A DNA stretch of 64,000 nt from Polaromonas sp. YR568 (GCA_945878995.1 CAMCUN010000003.1:1-64000); one strand, 5' to 3'. Counted from the first letter of the stretch, positions 8,728-19,194 are shown. Program-made: numbers and translations. The notes: generated by a model not told the origin, from the sequence alone.

Positions 8728-8802
8728 CAGAGATTGGGGTGCGGCCCCCGGCCGATTTCTGGTATGCCCAGTATGAGGCCGGGGGCCGCACACCAATCTC
8801 TG
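8728..8802. repeat. Long imperfect palindrome (26-bp arms)
   Basis: The left arm at 8728-8753 and right arm at 8777-8802 are inverted repeats of 26 bp with one mismatch, around a 23-bp centre. It lies between the convergent amidotransferase and gshB genes. It could form a very stable hairpin or cruciform, and so act as a bidirectional terminator or a dispersed repeat. No poly-T tract follows either arm, and no transposase is nearby. The remaining 8641-8846 interval shows no gene. Confidence 0.8.
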
Positions 8803-8846
8803 CAGCCAGAGCCCTTGAGCGCAAAAAATCGCAGAGAGTCAATCCC

Positions 8847-9809
8847 CTACGAAGAGGCGAGCGAAGCTTCCAAGGCGTCTATGTACATGGCCGCCACATC
8901 AAAGCCCATTTGGTCGGTGATTTCCTGAAAGCAGGTCGGGCTGGTCACATTGATCTCGGTGACATGGTGGCCGATCACGTCCAGGCCCACCAGCAGCAAG
9001 CCGCGCGCTGCCAGCACCGGGCCTATGGCCTCGGCAATCTCGCGGTCACGGGATGACAAAGGCTGGGCCACGCCCAGGCCGCCTGCGGCCAGGTTGCCCC
9101 GCACCTCGCCGTTTTGCGGGATGCGCGCCAGGCAGTAAGGCACGGGCTTGCCGCCTATCACCAGCACGCGCTTGTCGCCGGCCGTGATCTCGGGCAAAAA
9201 GCGCTGGGCCATGAAGGTGGTCGCGCCGTGGTTATTCAGCGTTTCAATGACACTGCCCAGGTTCAGGCCGTCGGCCTTGACGCGGAATATGCCCATGCCG
9301 CCCATGCCGTCGAGTGGCTTCAAAATGATGTCTTGGTGCTCGGCGTGAAAGCGCCGCACATCGGCGCCGTCGCGCGTGACCAAGGTGGGCGCAATGAACT
9401 GCTGGAACTCCATGACGGCCAGCTTTTCCGAGTGGTCGCGCAGCGCCCGGGGCTTGTTGAAGACGCGCGCGCCTTCGCGCTCGGCCTGCTCCAGCAAGTG
9501 GGTGGCGTAGAAAAACTCGGTGTCAAAAGGCGGGTCTTTGCGCATGAGCACCGCGCCAAAATCTTTGAGCGCCGCTGGCCTTTCATGGGGCGCCTCTTGC
9601 TCAGCCCGAAACCAATGCGTGGGGTCGCCCGTGAGTTCAACGTCGCGCACAAAGGCGGTCACGGGCGCACCTTGCTGCCACATCAAGTCCTTGGGCTCGC
9701 ACACGGCCAAGGTGTGGCCGCGCTTTTGCGCCTCGCGCATCATGACAAAAGTCGAGTCTTTGACAATCTTGAACGACTCCAGCGGGTCGGCCACAAACAA
9801 GAGTTTCAT
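8847..9809 (-). CDS. gshB: Glutathione synthase
   Basis: A 320-residue ATP-grasp enzyme that adds glycine to gamma-glutamylcysteine. The start at 9809 (MKLLFVADPLESFKIVKDST) matches the usual GshB N-terminus; the frame continues four residues upstream. Recognisable elements are the ALRDHSEKL nucleotide region, the ILKPLDGMGGMGIF glycine-rich loop, and the late DVIGHHVTEINVTSPT segment with the metal-binding Asn/Glu pattern. It begins 8 bp after the kup stop codon and is probably cotranscribed with kup. The gene for the first step, gshA, lies just beyond kup on the same strand. Confidence 0.93.
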   Translation of the reverse strand: MKLLFVADPLESFKIVKDSTFVMMREAQKRGHTLAVCEPKDLMWQQGAPVTAFVRDVELTGDPTHWFRAEQEAPHERPAALKDFGAVLMRKDPPFDTEFFYATHLLEQAEREGARVFNKPRALRDHSEKLAVMEFQQFIAPTLVTRDGADVRRFHAEHQDIILKPLDGMGGMGIFRVKADGLNLGSVIETLNNHGATTFMAQRFLPEITAGDKRVLVIGGKPVPYCLARIPQNGEVRGNLAAGGLGVAQPLSSRDREIAEAIGPVLAARGLLLVGLDVIGHHVTEINVTSPTCFQEITDQMGFDVAAMYIDALEASLASS

Positions 9810-9817
9810 GGGAAGGC

Positions 9818-11686
9818 TCAAATTTCAATTTTGGAGCCCAGCTCGACCACCGAGTTGTTGGGCAGTTTCAAGAAGTCGGCCGCGCCGCTGGCGTTGTGGT
9901 GCATCTGCGCAAACATCTTTTCACGCCACGGGGCCATGCCGCCGCCTATGGTGGGGATCACGGTGTCGCGCGAGAGAAAGTAGCTGGTGCTCATGGGCTC
10001 GAGCTGGCAGCCTTGCTGCACCAGGCTTTGCAGCGCCTTGGGAACGTTGGGGTCGTTCATGAAGCCGTAGTGAATGACCACTTGCCAGCAGTGGCGTCCC
10101 AGCGGCTCGACCTCCAGCCGTTTGTCGAGCTTGACCCAAGGCACTTCGTGGTTTTCCACGGTCACAAACAGGTTTTGTTCGTGCAGCACCTTGTTGTGCT
10201 TGAGGTTGTGCAGCAAGGCATTGGGCACCGTGCCTTTTTCAGCGGTCAAAAACACCGCCGTGCCCTCCCCGCGCGCGGGCGGGCTGACAAACACCGACTC
10301 CAAAAAGGCCGGCAGATCAAGGGCGTCGGCGCGCAACTTTTGGTTGAGCAAGGCGCGGCCCTCTTTCCAAGTGATCATGAGCGTGAAAATCAACCCGCCA
10401 ATCAACAGCGGGAACCAGCCGCCGTTGAAAAACTTCATGAGGTTGGACAAAAAGAAAGCCAGGTCCACCGCAAAAAACACCCCCGTGGCCGCCAAGCACA
10501 ACCACAGCGGGTATTTCCAGCTGAAACGAATCACAAAAAAGGTCAGCACAGTGGTGATCAGCATGTCCAGCGTCACCGCAATGCCGTAAGCGGTGGCCAG
10601 GTTGCTCGAGGTCCGGAACAGCACCACGGCCAGCACAATGGCCACAAACAAGCCCCAGTTCACCATGGGAATGTAGATCTGCCCGGTTTCGCGCACGCTG
10701 GTGTGCAAGATGTTCAGGCGCGGCAGGTAGCCCAATTGAATCACCTGTTTGGTGACGCTGAAAGCGCCGGTGATCAGCGCCTGCGAGGCAATCACCGTGG
10801 CCATGGTGGCCAGCAGCACCAGGGGAATCAAAGCCCAGTCGGGCGCCATGAGGTAGAAGGGATTTTTCACCGCCTCAGGCTGGCTCAGCAGCAAGGCGCC
10901 CTGGCCAAAATAATTGAGCGTGAGCGCGGGCATGACCACGGCAAACCAGGCCATGCGTATGGGTTTTTTGCCAAAGTGACCCAGGTCGGCATACAGCGCC
11001 TCGGCCCCAGTGACACACAGCACCACAGCGCCCAAGATGATGAAGGTGGTGCCCGGGTTCTCCCACATGAAAAACAAGGCGTAGTGCGGGCTCAGCGCCT
11101 TGAGGATGACCGGGTTGCTGATGATTTGGCTGACGCCCAGCAGCGCCAGCACCGCAAACCACACCAAAGTGATGGGGCCAAAAAACTTGCCTATGCCGCT
11201 GGTGCCCCGCTTTTGCACCCAAAAAAGCGCAAACAAAATCACCAAGGTGATGGGGATCACGGCCTTTTTAAAGGCGGGCTCTATGACCTCCAAGCCCTCG
11301 ACGGCCGACAGCACCGAGATGGCTGGCGTGATGACGCCGTCGCCATAAAAAAGGGCCGTGCCAAAAATGCCAAAAAGCAGCAGCACCGTGCGCAGCCGGG
11401 GCTGGTCTTTGACCGCCTGGGAGGCCAGCGCCAGCATGGCGACCAAACCGCCCTCGCCATGGTTGTCGGCCCGCAGCACCAGCACCACGTACTTGAGCGA
11501 GACAATCAGCGTCAGCGTCCAAAAAAAGATGGACAAGATGCCGTAGACATTGGCCGGTGTGAAGTCCACATGGCCAGAACCAAAAACCTCTTTGACGGCA
11601 TACAAAACACTGGTTCCGATGTCGCCGTAGACAACACCAATGGCGCCCAAAGTGAGCGCGGTCAGAGAAGATTTAGTTTGCGACAA
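9818..11686 (-). CDS. kup: KUP-family low-affinity potassium transporter
   Basis: A 622-residue membrane protein (about 12 transmembrane segments) that imports K+ with protons. The start is placed at a TTG (11686), giving the normal opening [18 protein letters not shown] and a typical KUP length. The ATG at 11779 would add 31 residues that look like random translation. No internal ATG is suitable before the conserved core. Typical motifs are [14 protein letters not shown] and the C-terminal cytoplasmic domain with PRALVVxxHNKVLH-like sequence. The gene sits between gshA and gshB, which is discussed as a finding. Confidence 0.9.
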   Translation of the reverse strand: MSQTKSSLTALTLGAIGVVYGDIGTSVLYAVKEVFGSGHVDFTPANVYGILSIFFWTLTLIVSLKYVVLVLRADNHGEGGLVAMLALASQAVKDQPRLRTVLLLFGIFGTALFYGDGVITPAISVLSAVEGLEVIEPAFKKAVIPITLVILFALFWVQKRGTSGIGKFFGPITLVWFAVLALLGVSQIISNPVILKALSPHYALFFMWENPGTTFIILGAVVLCVTGAEALYADLGHFGKKPIRMAWFAVVMPALTLNYFGQGALLLSQPEAVKNPFYLMAPDWALIPLVLLATMATVIASQALITGAFSVTKQVIQLGYLPRLNILHTSVRETGQIYIPMVNWGLFVAIVLAVVLFRTSSNLATAYGIAVTLDMLITTVLTFFVIRFSWKYPLWLCLAATGVFFAVDLAFFLSNLMKFFNGGWFPLLIGGLIFTLMITWKEGRALLNQKLRADALDLPAFLESVFVSPPARGEGTAVFLTAEKGTVPNALLHNLKHNKVLHEQNLFVTVENHEVPWVKLDKRLEVEPLGRHCWQVVIHYGFMNDPNVPKALQSLVQQGCQLEPMSTSYFLSRDTVIPTIGGGMAPWREKMFAQMHHNASGAADFLKLPNNSVVELGSKIEI

Positions 11687-11751
11687 GGGCAGTCGGTCCT
11701 GGGCAAAACAGCTAAGACAAGCTGGGCAGGACAGCAAAAGCAGGGAAGTGC

Positions 11752-11779
11752 ATTGTGCGCCAGCCCTTGAACTTGGCAA
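11752..11779 (-). promoter_or_regulatory. Possible internal promoter for kup-gshB
   Basis: On the minus strand TTGCCA (plus 11774-11779) and CACAAT (plus 11752-11757) are 16 bp apart, about 65 bp upstream of the proposed kup start. The 165-bp gap between gshA and kup leaves room for an independent promoter. The -10 element is a weak match, so this is tentative. Confidence 0.3.
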
Positions 11780-11851
11780 GCTTGGAGATGCGTCAGCTGA
11801 CCTTTAAGCCTACTTTGTTGCAGCGCAGCAACTGACGAAATCCACAGAAGC

Positions 11852-13144
11852 TCAGTCGTACACCTCGGCCAGCGGGTCCGTGGCTTCGAGCTCGTAGCTG
11901 GCGGCCAACAAGGCCAGGCGCCCAATCACGCCGTACATATAAAAGCGGTTCGGGCTGCTGGAGCCCGGTTTTTCGCCAGGCTGGGGCAGGCGCCCGCTGT
12001 CGGCAAAGGCCAGTGGCACATAACTCGCCCCAGGGGCGTTGAGATTTTCGTCCACGCCGCGCTCGGCATGCACCCGGTAAAAGCCGCCCACCACGTAGCG
12101 GTCCATCATGTAAACCACGGGTTCGGCCACGGCATCGTTGACACGCTCATGGGTGAGCACGCCTTCTTGGATGATGAGCTCGGGCGCAGCCTGCCCTTCT
12201 TGGGCGTTGTAGGCCAGGGCCGACATTTTGTGTGTGAGCTGGTCCAAGTCCTTGAGATCGCGCACCGTCATGATGCCCATGCCGGGGCTGCCGTCGTCGG
12301 ACTTGAGCACCACAAAAGGCTTTTCATTGATGCCGTACTCTTTGTACTTGCGGCGGATTTTGGTCAACAAGGCGTCCACCTGGGCGCGCACGTCTTCCAA
12401 GCCGCGCTCCTCCATGTTGGGCTCGCCGCAGGTGCTGTACATGGGGTTGATCAGCCAGGGGTCCACCCCCAGCAGCTTGGCAAAGCGCTTGGCCACCTCT
12501 TCATAGGCCTGAAAGTGCTGCGACTTGCGCCGCACCGACCCGCTGGCATGCAGCGGCGGCAGCAAAAACTGCTCGTGCAGGTCTTCCAAGATGCCTGGAA
12601 CGCCGGCAGACAAGCCGTTGTTCAACAAAATGGTGCAGGGGTCAAAGTCCTTCAAACCCAGGCGTTTATCGTTGCGGATCAAGGGCTCGATGGTGATTTG
12701 CTCGCCCGTGGGCAGCGCCAGGGTGGTCGGCTCCTTGATGTCGGGGCTCAGCGAGCCAAAGCGCACATTCAGGCCGGCTTGGTGAAATATGCGCTTGAGT
12801 TGCAGCACATTGGCCAGGTAAAAAGTGTTGCGGGTGTGCCCCTCGGGCACCACCAGCAGGTTGCGCGCCTCAGGGCAAATTTTCTCGATGGCGGCCATGG
12901 CAGCCTGCACCGCCAGCGGCAACATCTCAGGCGTGAGGTTGTTCCAGCCGCCGGGGAACAAGTTGGTGTCCACCGGAGCGAGCTTGAAGCCGGCGTTGCG
13001 GATGTCCACCGCGCCGTAAAACGGCGGGGTGTGCTCCATCCACTCCAGGCGAAACCAGCGCTCAATGGCCGGGGTGGAGTCCAGCACGCGCTGCTCTAAT
13101 TCGTTGATGGGACCGTTCAGCGCGGTGATCAAGTGAGGAACCAT
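11852..13144 (-). CDS. gshA: Glutamate-cysteine ligase (GshA, proteobacterial PF08886 type)
   Basis: A 430-residue enzyme catalysing the first step of glutathione synthesis. It matches the GshA family found in Acidithiobacillus and betaproteobacteria, which is unrelated in sequence to the E. coli enzyme. The opening MVPHLITALNGPINELEQR, the VDTNLFPGGWNNLT segment, and the FVVLKSDDGSPGMGIMTV nucleotide-binding region support this. A ribosome site AAGGAAG lies just upstream of the ATG. The end of the protein carries the usual conserved RFYMYGVIGRLALLAASYE segment. Confidence 0.92.
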   Translation of the reverse strand: MVPHLITALNGPINELEQRVLDSTPAIERWFRLEWMEHTPPFYGAVDIRNAGFKLAPVDTNLFPGGWNNLTPEMLPLAVQAAMAAIEKICPEARNLLVVPEGHTRNTFYLANVLQLKRIFHQAGLNVRFGSLSPDIKEPTTLALPTGEQITIEPLIRNDKRLGLKDFDPCTILLNNGLSAGVPGILEDLHEQFLLPPLHASGSVRRKSQHFQAYEEVAKRFAKLLGVDPWLINPMYSTCGEPNMEERGLEDVRAQVDALLTKIRRKYKEYGINEKPFVVLKSDDGSPGMGIMTVRDLKDLDQLTHKMSALAYNAQEGQAAPELIIQEGVLTHERVNDAVAEPVVYMMDRYVVGGFYRVHAERGVDENLNAPGASYVPLAFADSGRLPQPGEKPGSSSPNRFYMYGVIGRLALLAASYELEATDPLAEVYD

Positions 13145-13230
13145 TCAACAACTTCCTTGATGTAAATAAGCATTAAATCAGAACCACCCAAGGCGCGCTT
13201 GCCACCTCAGCCCTTGCCTTAGACCCCGCC

Positions 13231-14538
13231 TCAGGTGCGAATTTCGCCTTCGCCCAGCACCACAAACTTCAGCGAGGTCAGCCCCTCAATGCCCACCGGG
13301 CCTCGGGCGTGGAACTTGTCGGTGGAAATGCCGATCTCGGCGCCCAAACCAAACTCAAAACCATCGGCAAAACGCGTGCTGGTGTTGACCATCACGCTGG
13401 CCGAATCGACCTCGCGCAAAAACCGCTGGGCATGGCCGTGGTCCGCGGTGAGGATGGCGTCGGTGTGGTGGCTGGAGCAGCGGTTGATGTGGGCAATGGC
13501 CTCGTCCACCCCGTCCACCACCTTGATGCTGATGACGGGCGCCAAATACTCCTCGAACCAGTCTTGCTCGGTGGCATCGGCCAGTTGGGCGCCTGGCACC
13601 TGCGCCAACAAGGCCTTGGCCTCGGGATCGCAGCGCATCTCAACGCCTTTGGCCGCGTACACAGCGCCTATGCGGGGCAAAAATTCTGCGGCCACGCCGC
13701 GCGCCACCAACAGGCCTTCAGCGGTGTTGCAGGGGCTGTATTTTTGGGTTTTGGCGTTGTCGGCCACGGTCACGGCCATGGCCAAATCGCAGGGGTCGTC
13801 CACATACACATGGCAGTTGCCATCCAGATGCTTGATGACAGGCACCTTGGCGCCCGCGCTGATGCGCTCAATCAGGCCCTTACCGCCGCGCGGGATGACC
13901 ACGTCCACGTACTCGGGCATGGCGATCAATCGGCCCACGGCCTCGCGGTCAGTGGTGGGCACCAGTTGCACCGCGTGCTCGGGCAGGCCGGCCGCCAAGA
14001 GGGCTTGGCTGACCAGGCCCGCCAAAGCGGTGTTCGATTCAATGGCCTCGGAGCCGCCGCGCAAGATGCAGGCGTTGCCGCTTTTGATGGCCAGCGACGC
14101 CGCTTCTATGGTGACATTGGGCCGGCTCTCGTAAATCATGCCGAACACGCCAAGGGGCACGCGCATTTGGCCCACGCGGATGCCGCTGGGCTGCTGCTTC
14201 ATGCCAATGACCTCGCCAATCACATCGGCCATGGCGGCCAGCTGCTCGCAGCCCAAGGCCACGGTGTCAATGATCTCTGGGCTGAGCTTGAGCCTGTCCA
14301 GCATAGGGCCGGTCAGCCCGCCCGCCGCCGCGCGCTCCAAGTCGCGGGCATTGGCCGCCAGCAGCTCAGGCACCTGGGCGCGCAAGGCAGCCGCCAAGCT
14401 GCGCAGGGCCAAGTTCTTGGCAGAAGCTGGCGCTCGCGCCATGCCCACCGAGGCCGACTTGGCCTGGGCGCCCAAGAGGTTCATGAGCTCGGTCACGCCG
14501 AGGGCGGTCAAAGAGGAGGCGGGGACAGCAGCGTTCAT
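13231..14538 (-). CDS. proA: Glutamate-5-semialdehyde dehydrogenase (gamma-glutamyl phosphate reductase)
   Basis: A 435-residue NADPH-dependent enzyme of proline biosynthesis. The conserved segments [28 protein letters not shown] and [10 protein letters not shown] are present, and the catalytic cysteine lies in [14 protein letters not shown]. Length is normal (about 417-430). It stands on the minus strand downstream of holA, separated by a repeat-rich 258-bp spacer, and is followed by gshA after 86 bp. Its partner proB is not in the window. Confidence 0.95.
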   Translation of the reverse strand: MNAAVPASSLTALGVTELMNLLGAQAKSASVGMARAPASAKNLALRSLAAALRAQVPELLAANARDLERAAAGGLTGPMLDRLKLSPEIIDTVALGCEQLAAMADVIGEVIGMKQQPSGIRVGQMRVPLGVFGMIYESRPNVTIEAASLAIKSGNACILRGGSEAIESNTALAGLVSQALLAAGLPEHAVQLVPTTDREAVGRLIAMPEYVDVVIPRGGKGLIERISAGAKVPVIKHLDGNCHVYVDDPCDLAMAVTVADNAKTQKYSPCNTAEGLLVARGVAAEFLPRIGAVYAAKGVEMRCDPEAKALLAQVPGAQLADATEQDWFEEYLAPVISIKVVDGVDEAIAHINRCSSHHTDAILTADHGHAQRFLREVDSASVMVNTSTRFADGFEFGLGAEIGISTDKFHARGPVGIEGLTSLKFVVLGEGEIRT

Positions 14539-14612
14539 GACTGGATTTTCGCATGCGAGCCCCAGCTCACGAAGTGGACAGGAGCGGGCACAAGCGCCTA
14601 TTCAAGCCTTAG

Positions 14613-14750
14613 CTCACGCGTGCCCCTCTCCCCAGAGGGGTGAGAGAGAAAACATGGCCTCCCCGATTTCCTCCCTCCCCCTCTGGGGGAGGGCCGGGGT
14701 GGGGGCATCGCGTGGCACAAATGTTTCCTCACGCGTGCCCCTCTCCCCAG
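14613..14750. repeat. Repeat cluster between holA and proA (23-bp direct repeats plus hairpins)
   Basis: An identical 23-bp block (CTCACGCGTGCCCCTCTCCC plus CAG) occurs at 14613-14635 and 14728-14750. Each copy continues into a C-rich/G-rich inverted repeat and ends near a shared CATGGCC (14653 and 14781). Between them a perfect 9-bp hairpin lies at 14673-14681 / 14685-14693. The layout is that of a dispersed intergenic repeat family common in Burkholderiales genomes. No coding potential is visible in 14539-14796. Confidence 0.75.
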
Positions 14751-14796
14751 CCCTCTCCCCAAAGGGGCGAGGGAGCAAGACATGGCCCATCCCGGT

Positions 14797-15882
14797 TTAA
14801 ACGCGCACAGCGCGGCTGGTCCGCGCGCCAGACACCCGGGCGCAGGGCTCGCACAGCTGCATGGCCAGGCGCTGCAGGGCTTGCCAGCCGTCGGTGGGCC
14901 AGCCCGGCTGCTTGAGGCCCTTGACAATGCCGTCGACCTGGTGCGCGGCCTCCAGCAGCTTGGCCAGGGCGGGCAGCGTCAGGTGCGGCAGCACCCGCTC
15001 ATAAAGCTGCTCTTTGAGGCCCCACACGCGATGTTCACGCAAGGCCATGGGCAGGGGCCGGCCCTCGGCCACCGCGTCTTTGACGCGTTTCAAGCCCCGG
15101 ATGTCTTCGGCCAAGGCCCAGTGCACCAGCACCTCGGACTCGCCCTCGGCCTTGAGGCCGTCAAGCATGCGCTGCACCCGCAACACCTGGCCGCCCAGCA
15201 CGGCTTCGGACAGCTTGAAGACGTCGTAGCGCGCCACATTGAGCACGGCAGACTCGACCTGCGCCAGGCTCAGCTCGCCGGCCGGGTAGAGCAGGCCCAG
15301 CTTTTGAATCTCTTGGTGCGCGGCCAACAAATTGCCCTCCACCAGGTCGGCAAAAAAAGCCAAGGTGTGAGGCCCCTCTGGCCCCTGGACCACGCGCTGG
15401 CCCTGCAGCGCCAGGCGCTGGGCGATCCAGTCGGGCAGGGCGCGCCTGTCGACTGGCTCCACCGCCAAACTGACACCAGCACCCTCCAGGGCCGTGAACC
15501 AGGCGCCGGTGCGGGTGGCCTTGTCCAGCTTGGGCAGCATCACCAGCACCAAGATGTCGGCGTTGCCCTGCAAGCTGTCCACCAACTGCTGCAGGGCGGC
15601 GCTGCCTTCTTTGCCCGGTTTGCCAGTGGGAATGCGCAGCTCCAGGATTTGCTTGTCGGCAAACAAGCTCAAGGCGCTGGCGGCGGCCAGCACGGCGCTC
15701 CAGTCAAAGTGCGCGCCTTGCACGGTGTGCACGCTGCGCTCGCTAAAGCCCTGGGCGCGGGCGGCGGCCCGCAAGGCGTCGGCCGCCTCTTGCACCAGCA
15801 AGGGCTCGTCGCCGTGCAGCACATACAGGTTGCGCAGGCCGCGCTGCAGGTGGGCGCTGAGTTGGGGCAAGCTCAATTGCAT
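14797..15882 (-). CDS. holA: DNA polymerase III subunit delta
   Basis: A 361-residue clamp-loader subunit that opens the beta sliding clamp. The start at 15882 (MQLSLPQLSAHLQRGLRNLY) fits the family; the open frame extends 59 codons further but overlaps lptE. The VLHGDEPLLVQEAADALR segment is typical of HolA N-termini. Gene order leuS-lptE-holA is conserved in proteobacteria, and the 16-bp gap to lptE suggests cotranscription. Confidence 0.92.
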   Translation of the reverse strand: MQLSLPQLSAHLQRGLRNLYVLHGDEPLLVQEAADALRAAARAQGFSERSVHTVQGAHFDWSAVLAAASALSLFADKQILELRIPTGKPGKEGSAALQQLVDSLQGNADILVLVMLPKLDKATRTGAWFTALEGAGVSLAVEPVDRRALPDWIAQRLALQGQRVVQGPEGPHTLAFFADLVEGNLLAAHQEIQKLGLLYPAGELSLAQVESAVLNVARYDVFKLSEAVLGGQVLRVQRMLDGLKAEGESEVLVHWALAEDIRGLKRVKDAVAEGRPLPMALREHRVWGLKEQLYERVLPHLTLPALAKLLEAAHQVDGIVKGLKQPGWPTDGWQALQRLAMQLCEPCARVSGARTSRAVRV

Positions 15883-15898
15883 GGGCAAGCAGACAGGC

Positions 15899-16444
15899 TC
15901 AGCGCGCCGAGGGCGACTGTGGGGTGGACAAGTCCTTGACGGCCGCCAAGCGGCGCAGGATTTGCTGGAGCATGTCTTGGCGCATTTCGCGGTAGAGGAA
16001 GAGCTCTTCTTCTTCCTTGGCCAGGGCCGCCGACTCGGCATAACCGATCTCGCGCTCAAGCAGCAGCTCGGTCATGGGGATGAGCTCTGCGCCACGCGGT
16101 GTGCGCAGCCGAAAGCGCATGCGCAGCCTGAGCTGAAACTCTCGCACCTGGCCTGCCGCGTTCAAGCCGGCCACCACTTTTTCGCGCATCTCGGACGGGA
16201 TTTCCAGCACCACATCGGCCAACTGCCGATCGCCAGCCTCGGCCAGTACGCGCACCATGGAGCTGAACTCGAGCGAGCGCGTGAGCGGCGCTCTCAAACT
16301 GGAGCCGGTAGGCAAGGACAGGTAAACCGTGCGAAAAGCGTAGTTGGGCGGCTGGCGCAGTGCAAAGCCGCACGCCCCCAGGCCGGCAGAACCTGCACAA
16401 AGCAGGGCCAGAACCGAGCGGCGTTGAAGGGTGTGAGCCAGCAT
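15899..16444 (-). CDS. lptE: LPS-assembly lipoprotein LptE
   Basis: A small outer-membrane lipoprotein that plugs LptD during lipopolysaccharide export. From the ATG at 16444 it has a short basic n-region (HTLQRR), a hydrophobic core, and a lipobox GLGAC with the lipidated Cys near residue 25. Then come the GFALRQPPNYAFRTVYL strand typical of LptE and a Glu-rich C-terminal helix. A TTG at 16471 overlapping the leuS stop would add nine residues and is an alternative start, suggesting translational coupling. Flanking leuS and holA support the identity. Confidence 0.87.
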   Translation of the reverse strand: MLAHTLQRRSVLALLCAGSAGLGACGFALRQPPNYAFRTVYLSLPTGSSLRAPLTRSLEFSSMVRVLAEAGDRQLADVVLEIPSEMREKVVAGLNAAGQVREFQLRLRMRFRLRTPRGAELIPMTELLLEREIGYAESAALAKEEEELFLYREMRQDMLQQILRRLAAVKDLSTPQSPSAR

Positions 16445-16467
16445 GCCAGGGGGGGTGAATGGGCGCT

Positions 16468-19194
16468 TCAAAGCACCACGTTGACCAAGCGGCCGGGCAC
16501 CACAATGATTTTTTTGGCCGGCGCGCCTTGCGCCTGCTTGATCACGAGCTCGCTGGCCAGCGCTGCCGCCTCAATGGCGGCTTTGTCAGCGCCTGCAGGC
16601 ACCGTGATGGCGCCGCGCAGCTTGCCGTTGATTTGCAGCACCAGCTCGATCTCGTCTTGCAGCAGGGCCTGTGCATCGACTTGCGGCCAGGGCGCGTCCA
16701 GCAAGTCGCCCACCGCCTGGGCGTAGCCCAGTTCGGACCACAGTGCTTGGGCGATGTGCGGGCAAGCGGGGTAGAGCGTGCGCAACAGCAGCGAGACGCC
16801 TTCACAGCGCAAGGCCGCGTCGCCGTCGCTGCCATCAAAAGCAAAGTCGTCCAGCGCGTTGAGCAGCTTCATGCAGCCCGACACCACCGTGTTGTATTGC
16901 ATGCGCTCGTAGTCGTAGGCGACCTGCTTGAGCACCAGGTGCAGTTCACGACGCAGCTTTTTGCTTTCGTCGCGCAAGCTGGCTTGGCTCAAGTCGCGCG
17001 CCGTGGCCGCGCGCAGGGCGCTTGCGTGCTTGTGCGCAAAACCCCAGACGCGCTTGAGAAAGCGGTGGCTTCCTTCCACCGCCGCATCGTTCCACTCCAG
17101 TGTGGCCTCGGGCGGCGCGGTGAACATGGTGTACAGGCGCGCGGTGTCGGCGCCGTATTTTTCAATCAGGTCCTGCGGGTCCACGCCGTTGTTCTTGGAC
17201 TTGGACATGGTGCCCACGCCCTCGTAGTCAATGGCGGTGCCCACGGGCAGCCGGCCATCGGCGCTCTCAGCTTCGTTCTTGAGCTTGGCGCCCACCACTT
17301 TGCCGGCAGCGTCAAGCACATGCTCCACGTCGTGCGGCCAAAAATAGTCTTTGCCGCCCTTGGCCGTGCGGCGCGAATAAATGTGGTTGAGCACCATGCC
17401 CTGGGTGAGCAACTTGGTGAACGGCTCGTCCACCTTCACCAGCCCCAGGTCACGCATGACCTTGGTCCAAAAGCGCGCATACAGCAGGTGCAAGATGGCA
17501 TGCTCAATGCCGCCAATGTACTGGTCCATGCCGCTGCCACCGGTCGCCTTGGTGGGGTCGGCCATCCAGTAGTGGGTGCCCTCGGCCACCATCTGCTCGG
17601 TGTGGCGCGGATCGCAATAGCGCATGAAATACCAGGAGCTGTCCACAAAGGTGTCCATGGTGTCGGTTTCGCGGCGTGCGGCTTTGCCGCACACCGGGCA
17701 CACCACCCCGGCGTGAAAACCTTCGTGCTTGAGCAAGGGGTTGCCCGAACCATCGGGCACGCAATCTTGCGGCAGCACCACGGGCAGGTCTTTCTCAGGC
17801 ACAGGCACTGCCCCGTGTTCATCGCAATGGATGATGGGAATGGGCGTGCCCCAATAGCGCTGGCGGCTTACCCCCCAGTCGCGCAAACGCCAAGTGGTTT
17901 TCTTTTCGCCCAGGCCTTGGGCTTGCAAGGCAAGGGCCACCGCGTCCGCCGCCTCTTTACAGGACAGGCCACTGAACGCGCCCGAGTTGACGGTCACCCC
18001 GCGCTGCTTGTCTGCGTACCACTCCTGCCAATGGTGGTGGTCGTAAGTCAGGCCTTGGATGTGCACCACGTCTTGAATGGGGATGCCGTATTTCTTGGCA
18101 AAGGCAAAGTCGCGCTCGTCGTGAGCAGGCACGCCCATCACCGCGCCATCGCCATAGCCCATGAGCACATAGTTGCCCACCCACACATCAATCAGGCGGT
18201 TCGTGATCGGGTGTTGCACCTGCAGCCCCGTGGCCATGCCCAGCTTGTCTTTGACAGCCAATTCGGCCTCGGTGGTGCCGCCGGCTTTGCACTCCTCAAT
18301 AAAGGCAGCCAATGCCGGGCTGGATTGGGCGGCATGCATGGCCAGGGGGTGCTCGGGGGCCACTGCGCAAAAGGTCACGCCCATGATGGTGTCGGCGCGC
18401 GTGGTGAACACATGCATCTTGCCTTCTGCAATGGGCAGGCCGTCCGCACCCTGGATGGCGTGCGTGAAGGCAAAGCGCACGCCCTCGCTTTTGCCTATCC
18501 AGTTTTCCTGCATCAGGCGCACGCGGTCTGGCCAGCCCTTGAGCGTGGCCTTGTCGTTGCCCATTTGCACATGGTCCAGCAGCTCTTGCGCGTAGTCGGT
18601 GATCTTGAGGTAGTAGCCTGGGATTTCGCGCTTTTCCACCACGGCCCCGGTGCGCCAGCCTTTGCCATCTATCACCTGCTCGTTGGCCAGCACGGTTTGG
18701 TCCACCGGGTCCCAGTTGACCACCTGGGTCTTGCGGTAAGCCATGCCTTTGTCCAGCATCTTCAAAAACAGCCACTGGTTCCACTTGTAGTAGCTGGGCT
18801 CGCAGGTGGCGACCTCGCGCGACCAGTCTATGGCCAGGCCCATGGCCTGCATCTGCTTTTTCATGTAAGCGATGTTGTCAAAGGTCCACTTGGCGGGCGG
18901 CACATTGTTTTTGAGTGCAGCGTTTTCGGCGGGCAAACCAAAAGCGTCCCAGCCCATGGGCATTAACACGTTAAACCCCTTCATGCGCAGCTGCCGCGTG
19001 AGCATGTCGTTGATGGTGTAGTTGCGCACATGGCCCATGTGCAGCTTGCCGCTGGGGTAGGGCAGCATGGAGCAGGCGTAGTACTTGCCCAAGGGCTTGT
19101 CGCTGCGCTCGCCAACGCGGTAGGCGTTCGAGGCTTGCCAATGCGCCTGGGCGGCGCCTTCTATCTTCTGGTGGTCGTAGGTAGTGTCTTGCAT
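16468..19194 (-). CDS. leuS: Leucyl-tRNA synthetase
   Basis: A class I aminoacyl-tRNA synthetase of about 908 residues. The HIGH-type motif reads HMGH within [16 protein letters not shown] (about 47-60), and the KMSKS-type loop reads [12 protein letters not shown]. The CP1 editing domain lies between them ([20 protein letters not shown]). The start at 19194 ([12 protein letters not shown]) fits the family best; an in-frame ATG at 19227 would add eleven Pro/Gly-rich residues. Neither start has a strong ribosome site. Confidence 0.94.
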   Translation of the reverse strand: MQDTTYDHQKIEGAAQAHWQASNAYRVGERSDKPLGKYYACSMLPYPSGKLHMGHVRNYTINDMLTRQLRMKGFNVLMPMGWDAFGLPAENAALKNNVPPAKWTFDNIAYMKKQMQAMGLAIDWSREVATCEPSYYKWNQWLFLKMLDKGMAYRKTQVVNWDPVDQTVLANEQVIDGKGWRTGAVVEKREIPGYYLKITDYAQELLDHVQMGNDKATLKGWPDRVRLMQENWIGKSEGVRFAFTHAIQGADGLPIAEGKMHVFTTRADTIMGVTFCAVAPEHPLAMHAAQSSPALAAFIEECKAGGTTEAELAVKDKLGMATGLQVQHPITNRLIDVWVGNYVLMGYGDGAVMGVPAHDERDFAFAKKYGIPIQDVVHIQGLTYDHHHWQEWYADKQRGVTVNSGAFSGLSCKEAADAVALALQAQGLGEKKTTWRLRDWGVSRQRYWGTPIPIIHCDEHGAVPVPEKDLPVVLPQDCVPDGSGNPLLKHEGFHAGVVCPVCGKAARRETDTMDTFVDSSWYFMRYCDPRHTEQMVAEGTHYWMADPTKATGGSGMDQYIGGIEHAILHLLYARFWTKVMRDLGLVKVDEPFTKLLTQGMVLNHIYSRRTAKGGKDYFWPHDVEHVLDAAGKVVGAKLKNEAESADGRLPVGTAIDYEGVGTMSKSKNNGVDPQDLIEKYGADTARLYTMFTAPPEATLEWNDAAVEGSHRFLKRVWGFAHKHASALRAATARDLSQASLRDESKKLRRELHLVLKQVAYDYERMQYNTVVSGCMKLLNALDDFAFDGSDGDAALRCEGVSLLLRTLYPACPHIAQALWSELGYAQAVGDLLDAPWPQVDAQALLQDEIELVLQINGKLRGAITVPAGADKAAIEAAALASELVIKQAQGAPAKKIIVVPGRLVNVVL

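Noticed and set aside
8728-8802. Integron attC site or insertion-sequence terminal repeats
   Set aside because: No R-box core sites, integrase or transposase, and no target duplications.
9896-11770. A plus-strand open frame of 624 codons
   Set aside because: It is antisense to kup, rich in His/Gln/Gly as expected from the complement of a GC-rich gene, and has no domain or ribosome site.
14613-14750. CRISPR array
   Set aside because: Only two copies of the repeat, irregular spacing and internal hairpins; no cas genes.
16459-18966. A plus-strand open frame of 835 codons
   Set aside because: Antisense shadow of leuS; the complementary frame has all synthetase motifs.
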